A stretch of DNA of 33,796 bases from Caloramator sp. (GTDB lineage Bacteria > Bacillota > Clostridia > Clostridiales > Caloramatoraceae), in the NCBI GenBank assembly GCA_026417075.1, contig JAOADY010000089.1:1-33796 (forward strand), given 5' to 3'. Below the pieces are notes generated by a model. That model saw nothing but the letters and a program-made list of their open reading frames with translations. It searched no databases and was not told the origin of the DNA. Both the position numbers and the translations under genes were made by a program. Positions 29,640 to 33,796 of this stretch are shown one piece after another; the first letter of the stretch is position 1, and each line of letters starts with the position of its first letter.

Positions 29640-30717
29640 TTTTTCTCCTCCTCTCAAGCAAATCGATAAAAGCTTCTATTCTTGTTAAATATCCCGCTTC
29701 TCCAGTCATTTCATCTACTATTAAAGACATAATGGGCATATTTAAATCCTTTGAAACGGTTGGAAGTATTGCCTTTGATACAATCTCAGGCATACATCCC
29801 ATAGGAAATATTTGAATTGCTCCGTCAAAGCCTTCATTTTTTGCAATAACTGCCTCTCCTATGCATTCCCTTGCATGACCTCCAATGCATAACGGAAGGT
29901 ATTCTTTTGATGCTTTTTTTATATCCAATGAATTTATTCTTAATGGGGACAATGCTGTGTTTTTAACCCACCAACTTGGGCTTAAGGTCCTTTTTGTTGA
30001 AACCCCATAATCCATAAGTTTATCTTCAATATAAAAATTAGAAAATGGTTCTATTATAGTATAAATTTCCCCTATAATTGCAATCTTAAGAGGCTTTTTT
30101 TGTTTATCTATTTCAACAGAATTTATTTTCCTTTTATATTCAGTCAAAATATTTATCATTTCATCTGCACTTTTTGAATTTATTGCATCTCTTTTGCATT
30201 TATTGAGAAACCTCTTAGCCTCTCCTGTATTTTTTTCATATCCAGCAATATAATGAGCATCAGCTTCAATATCATCAATCATATTAATAATCTTTAGAGC
30301 TTTGTATAGAGCTTTAATCTTTTCTTTCTTAGATTTACTGCTGCTATGTGATATCTTTCCTATCCTGCTAAACATTTCCTTTATCCCTATATCAGAAGGA
30401 ACATCCATTACTATAAAATCAACCTTTTTATTTAGTTTTTTGAGAATATTCATTTGTAATTCGCAATATTCTCCAAACCTGCAGGGGCCACAGCTTCCTG
30501 TAATAATTATAGTATCTGCACCCTCTTCTATACTTTTAATGTAATTGCCTATCATAATTTTAAATGGGAGACATATCTCTTCTGGCGAATATAATGTTCC
30601 TATTTCAAGTGCCTCCTTATTATTAGGTGGAGGTACCACACATTCAATCCCAAGTTCATTAAAAAGCGCTTTCGCTGCAAAACATACATTACCAAGATGC
30701 GGAAATGTTATCTTCAA
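29620..30717 (-). CDS. Acyl-CoA dehydratase activase-related protein (HgdB/DUF2229-like)
   Basis: ITGSCGPCRFGEYCELQ, IGGHARECIGEAV, IFPMGCMPEIVSKAILP, DEMTGEAGYLTRIEAF. TTG start at 30717 (MKITFPHLGNVCF) has an AGGAGG RBS. Confidence 0.8.
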   Translation of the reverse strand: MKITFPHLGNVCFAAKALFNELGIECVVPPPNNKEALEIGTLYSPEEICLPFKIMIGNYIKSIEEGADTIIITGSCGPCRFGEYCELQMNILKKLNKKVDFIVMDVPSDIGIKEMFSRIGKISHSSSKSKKEKIKALYKALKIINMIDDIEADAHYIAGYEKNTGEAKRFLNKCKRDAINSKSADEMINILTEYKRKINSVEIDKQKKPLKIAIIGEIYTIIEPFSNFYIEDKLMDYGVSTKRTLSPSWWVKNTALSPLRINSLDIKKASKEYLPLCIGGHARECIGEAVIAKNEGFDGAIQIFPMGCMPEIVSKAILPTVSKDLNMPIMSLIVDEMTGEAGYLTRIEAFIDLLERRRKSVLFRS

Positions 30718-31609
30718 TAGCTTTCCTCCTCTCAAGCATATCTGCAAATGCTTCAATTCTCGTATCAAACCCTGCCTCTCCAGTATGTTCATCTATTTTT
30801 AATATCAAAAAAGGAAAACTTCCTATTCTATCTTTAATAAGTTCAATTACAACTGAATCAATACCGCAGGCAAAGGAAGATATATAAACGATTCCATCAA
30901 CGAGCTTATTCTCTGCTAAATAACTAGTAAAACCATAGGTATATCTTGCAAAGGTCCAAAAAGGTTTTTTATAAAGCTTTAAAACCTGCCTGTTTATGTA
31001 TTCCTCATTTAATTTTTCTTCAGTCATAACTCCAACATTCAACCTGTTCAACTTTTTTACTACATTCATATTTAAAAAATCATCATAAATATTATAAGGA
31101 TGCCCTGCAAGGGCAACATTGATTTTATAATTTTTATCTTTAATTCCTTTTTTGCTTTCTATTTGTTTTTTTAAAGAAATAGAAAATGCATTTTCAATTT
31201 TTATTTTATCATTTGTTATTTTTTCTCCTATACTAAAAGCCCAATTTTTTAATCCATCCTTTGAATCTGCGTATAAAGTATCTTGAATCATGGGCGGCAA
31301 ATCCGGTATACTATTTTTTATCATTTCAGGGAGGCCGCAAAATTTAGGGCAGATGAATTCATTTTTATGAAGTCTCATTATTCTCGGTATGAAAATCATG
31401 TCGCTCTTTTTTCTTAAGGAATAAACATGCCCATGAAAGACTTTAATAGGAAGACACGCCTCGTCTACACAATATTTAACCCCATCATCCAAAATTCTTT
31501 TATTAGTCTCCCCTGAAGAAATTATTTCACATCCTAATTCATAGAAAAAATTATTTATAAAACTTTGATATTTATAATATAAAAGACTTGCTAGTATTCC
31601 GATTTTCAT
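30689..31609 (-). CDS. Acyl-CoA dehydratase activase-related protein (DUF2229-like)
   Basis: 306 aa; MKIGILASLLYYKYQSFINNFFYELG, VDEACLPIKVFHGHV, YISSFACGIDSVV, DEHTGEAGFDTRIEAFADMLERR. Confidence 0.8.
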   Translation of the reverse strand: MKIGILASLLYYKYQSFINNFFYELGCEIISSGETNKRILDDGVKYCVDEACLPIKVFHGHVYSLRKKSDMIFIPRIMRLHKNEFICPKFCGLPEMIKNSIPDLPPMIQDTLYADSKDGLKNWAFSIGEKITNDKIKIENAFSISLKKQIESKKGIKDKNYKINVALAGHPYNIYDDFLNMNVVKKLNRLNVGVMTEEKLNEEYINRQVLKLYKKPFWTFARYTYGFTSYLAENKLVDGIVYISSFACGIDSVVIELIKDRIGSFPFLILKIDEHTGEAGFDTRIEAFADMLERRKAIEDNISASW

Positions 31610-31780
31610 GATATCACCTTACTTTTATTAACATTAATGTATTCTTTCCAGTTAATAATCATATTATTCATATATGGTAATTAAGTCTTATATAATATAT
31701 TGATAACACTTCTATTTTTTGTAACATATCTTTTATATTATGTATATATTAATATTAATCGATAACTTAGAGGTGAAATC

Positions 31781-32224
31781 ATGTCCTTATCAGCAAGAGA
31801 ACTTTTAGCAAGATTAATTAAATGCGAAGCTGAAGGGGAAGGAGAAAACGGAATGAAAGCCGTTGCCACAGTTGTTATGAATAGAGTCCATGTAACAGGA
31901 GGAGAATATTTAAGAACTGGTCAGGGTGATTTAAGAAAAGTTATACTTCAACCCTATCAATTTACCTGTGCTCTAACAGAAGTATATGGTCAACCTAATC
32001 CTCAAAACATTTATAATATGAATCCTGATCAAATACACTACGATATAGCTGATTGGGCTTTATCAGGGAATAAACTTTCAGGAACAGAATTAGCATTATG
32101 GTACTATAACCCATTTAGCCCAACTTGTGCTTCATATTTTCCAAAAAACAAATCCGGTGTTTTTACCACTAGAATAGCTCAGCATTGTTTTTACAACCCA
32201 ACATCATTATATTGGAAAACATGA
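31781..32224 (+). CDS. cwlJ: Cell wall hydrolase, SleB/CwlJ family (spore cortex lysis)
   Basis: 147 aa; LLARLIKCEAEGEGENGMKAVATVVMNRV, WYYNPFSPTCASYFP; paired with gerQ. Confidence 0.88.
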   Translation: MSLSARELLARLIKCEAEGEGENGMKAVATVVMNRVHVTGGEYLRTGQGDLRKVILQPYQFTCALTEVYGQPNPQNIYNMNPDQIHYDIADWALSGNKLSGTELALWYYNPFSPTCASYFPKNKSGVFTTRIAQHCFYNPTSLYWKT

Positions 32225-32239
32225 TATAGGAGGTATTAT

Positions 32240-32728
32240 ATGTCAAAGAATAACTTTGAAAACAACATTTATGAACAACCAGACTACAATTATGGTTACT
32301 TTTGTCCACCAATTTTCAGGTACCCCTGCGATGAAGATTGTGATAAAGCTTCCTACGATGACAGACAGACACAATCTGGAATGCTCGATACTTCTCAAGC
32401 TGACACATCTTTTCAATCTACAACTGAACCAATACTTACCGATATTGGATATACTCAGGCCTTTTTAAAAACACAAATAGGAAAGAGAGTTAGAATTACT
32501 TTTCTTATTGGAACAACTAATCTGACAGATAGGGTAGGAATACTTGAAAAAGTGGGTGTAAGCTACATTGTTTTAAAAGTACCGGAGTCTAATATAAGAA
32601 CTATGTGTGATTTGTACGCTATAAAATTCGTAGATATATTTGAACAACAAAATATTATACCTTCTCAGAATATGATGGGAATGCCTTACATGGGACCTAG
32701 ACTTGACTTTGAGCCTTCAGAAGATTAA
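32240..32728 (+). CDS. gerQ: Spore coat protein GerQ
   Basis: 162 aa; C-terminal AFLKTQIGKRVRITFLIGTTNLTDRVGILEKVGVSYIVLKVPESNIRTMCDLYAIKFVDIFEQ resembles GerQ/YwdL; adjacent to cwlJ. Confidence 0.82.
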   Translation: MSKNNFENNIYEQPDYNYGYFCPPIFRYPCDEDCDKASYDDRQTQSGMLDTSQADTSFQSTTEPILTDIGYTQAFLKTQIGKRVRITFLIGTTNLTDRVGILEKVGVSYIVLKVPESNIRTMCDLYAIKFVDIFEQQNIIPSQNMMGMPYMGPRLDFEPSED

Positions 32729-32749
32729 TAGGTGGCTTTGCCGCCTATT
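32727..32749 (+). terminator. Intrinsic terminator after gerQ
   Basis: AATAGGTGGC-TTT-GCCGCCTATT then TTATTTTTTAT. Confidence 0.85.
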
Positions 32750-32806
32750 TTATTTTTTATGGATTTATTTTTATATTTAGCTTAAAATAACATTGGAGGT
32801 GTTATT

Positions 32807-33625
32807 ATGAGTGAAGCTGTTATGAGCAGTTTTATACATAATGGAAATATATATAGTGTTTCAGAATTTGATAATGTTTATTTAGAAAAATATCCATCAA
32901 TTTATGAAGTAATCAGAATTATAGACAAAGTTCCGATATTTTTAGAAGAACATTATGAAAGATTAAAGCGTTCTGCTGAAATTATAAATTATAAACTCAA
33001 CTTATCGATTGAAAGTATTAAAGAAAATATAAACAAGATGATAGAACTTAATAATGTAGATAATTACAACATAAAAATCGTTTTAAACGATTTTAATTTA
33101 AACTTAAACGAATATTACTATTTTATTAAAAGTATCTATCCTGAACCAAATATGTACGAAAAAGGAGTTAATACCTGCCTTTTTTATGCTGTTAGAGAAA
33201 ATCCTAATGCCAAGATAATAAATACAAAATTAAGAAATGAAATAAATAATATTTTAAATGAAAAAAAATATTATGAAGCTATTCTCGTTAACAATGATGA
33301 GATTACAGAAGGCAGCCGTTCGAATATATTTTTTATTAAGAATGATTGCCTTTATACTGCTCCATTATCAAAAGTTCTTCCTGGTATAACAAGGCAAAAG
33401 ATATTATATCTTTGCAGTAAAAATAAAATTAATGTTCTTGAAAGTCCTATATATGTTAATGAAATAGAAAATTTTGATGCAGCTTTTATAAGCGGCACCT
33501 CTCCAAAGGTTCTTCCTATTTCTAAAATAGATAATATTAGCTTTAATACAAAAAATAAACTTCTTTTAAAAATAATGTATCTATACGATGAAGAAATAAA
33601 ACTTTACATATCAAAAGAAAAATAG
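32807..33625 (+). CDS. Class IV PLP-dependent aminotransferase (BCAT / 4-amino-4-deoxychorismate lyase fold)
   Basis: 272 aa; VYEVIRIIDKVPIFLEEHYERLKRSAEI-like N-terminus, NDEITEGSRSNIFFI, PLSKVLPGITRQKI, AAFISGTSPKVLPI. Confidence 0.88.
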   Translation: MSEAVMSSFIHNGNIYSVSEFDNVYLEKYPSIYEVIRIIDKVPIFLEEHYERLKRSAEIINYKLNLSIESIKENINKMIELNNVDNYNIKIVLNDFNLNLNEYYYFIKSIYPEPNMYEKGVNTCLFYAVRENPNAKIINTKLRNEINNILNEKKYYEAILVNNDEITEGSRSNIFFIKNDCLYTAPLSKVLPGITRQKILYLCSKNKINVLESPIYVNEIENFDAAFISGTSPKVLPISKIDNISFNTKNKLLLKIMYLYDEEIKLYISKEK

Positions 33626-33644
33626 GCACAAAGTGCCTATTTTT
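33621..33644 (+). terminator. Intrinsic terminator after the class IV aminotransferase
   Basis: AATAGGCAC-AAA-GTGCCTATT-TTT. Confidence 0.85.
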
Positions 33645-33656
33645 CAGATTGTTGGT

Positions 33657-33687
33657 AAACCCCTTGGTTTCAAAAATCAAGGGGTTT
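33657..33687 (+). terminator. Second hairpin in tandem with the preceding terminator
   Basis: AAACCCCTTG-GTTTCAAAAAT-CAAGGGGTTT then ATTTAT. Confidence 0.6.
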
Positions 33688-33796
33688 ATTTATGCGATAG
33701 CATATAAATTTTCAAAATAAATTTCTAATTTTAATATAAATATTTTATTAATATTCCTAAAAAATAAAAGGGATAGTACCCTTGCAATCTTTTTCA

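Noticed and set aside
1-33796. CRISPR arrays, tRNA or rRNA genes
   Set aside because: No regularly spaced repeats and no tRNA-like or rRNA-like sequence recognised on either strand by eye.

Overview
AT-rich, Clostridia-like chromosomal segment, mostly on the minus strand. The organism is inferred from codon and gene content only. Reading left to right: (i) a possible right end of an IS200/IS605-like element at the extreme left edge; (ii) three tandem M42 aminopeptidase paralogs, an M19 dipeptidase and a DUF819 membrane protein; (iii) an XRE-cupin regulator following ddl, a MurF-type ligase with a multi-TM N-terminus, an alpha/beta hydrolase and a MocR/GntR-aminotransferase regulator; (iv) a complete pyrBICFKDE operon with an attenuator-like leader; (v) a DUF378 gene convergent with a Cys-rich miniprotein, sharing a 26-bp perfect inverted repeat; (vi) a hisZGDCBHAF(IE) operon; (vii) type III glutamine synthetase (glnN) with a leader terminator overlapped by an ANTAR-like hexaloop hairpin; (viii) a three-gene 2-hydroxyacyl-CoA dehydratase activase-type cluster; (ix) plus-strand spore genes (cwlJ-like, gerQ-like) and a class IV aminotransferase. 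Most genes belong to well-known families. The most interesting signals are in non-coding or junction DNA: the pyr leader with two CNGNGA-loop hairpins, the glnN leader, the convergent shared terminator, candidate his operators, and a 9-codon ORF running into a terminator. I found no convincing wholly new system. The best candidates for undescribed biology are the peptidase module, the MurF/Ddl/hydrolase/MocR cluster and the split activase cluster.
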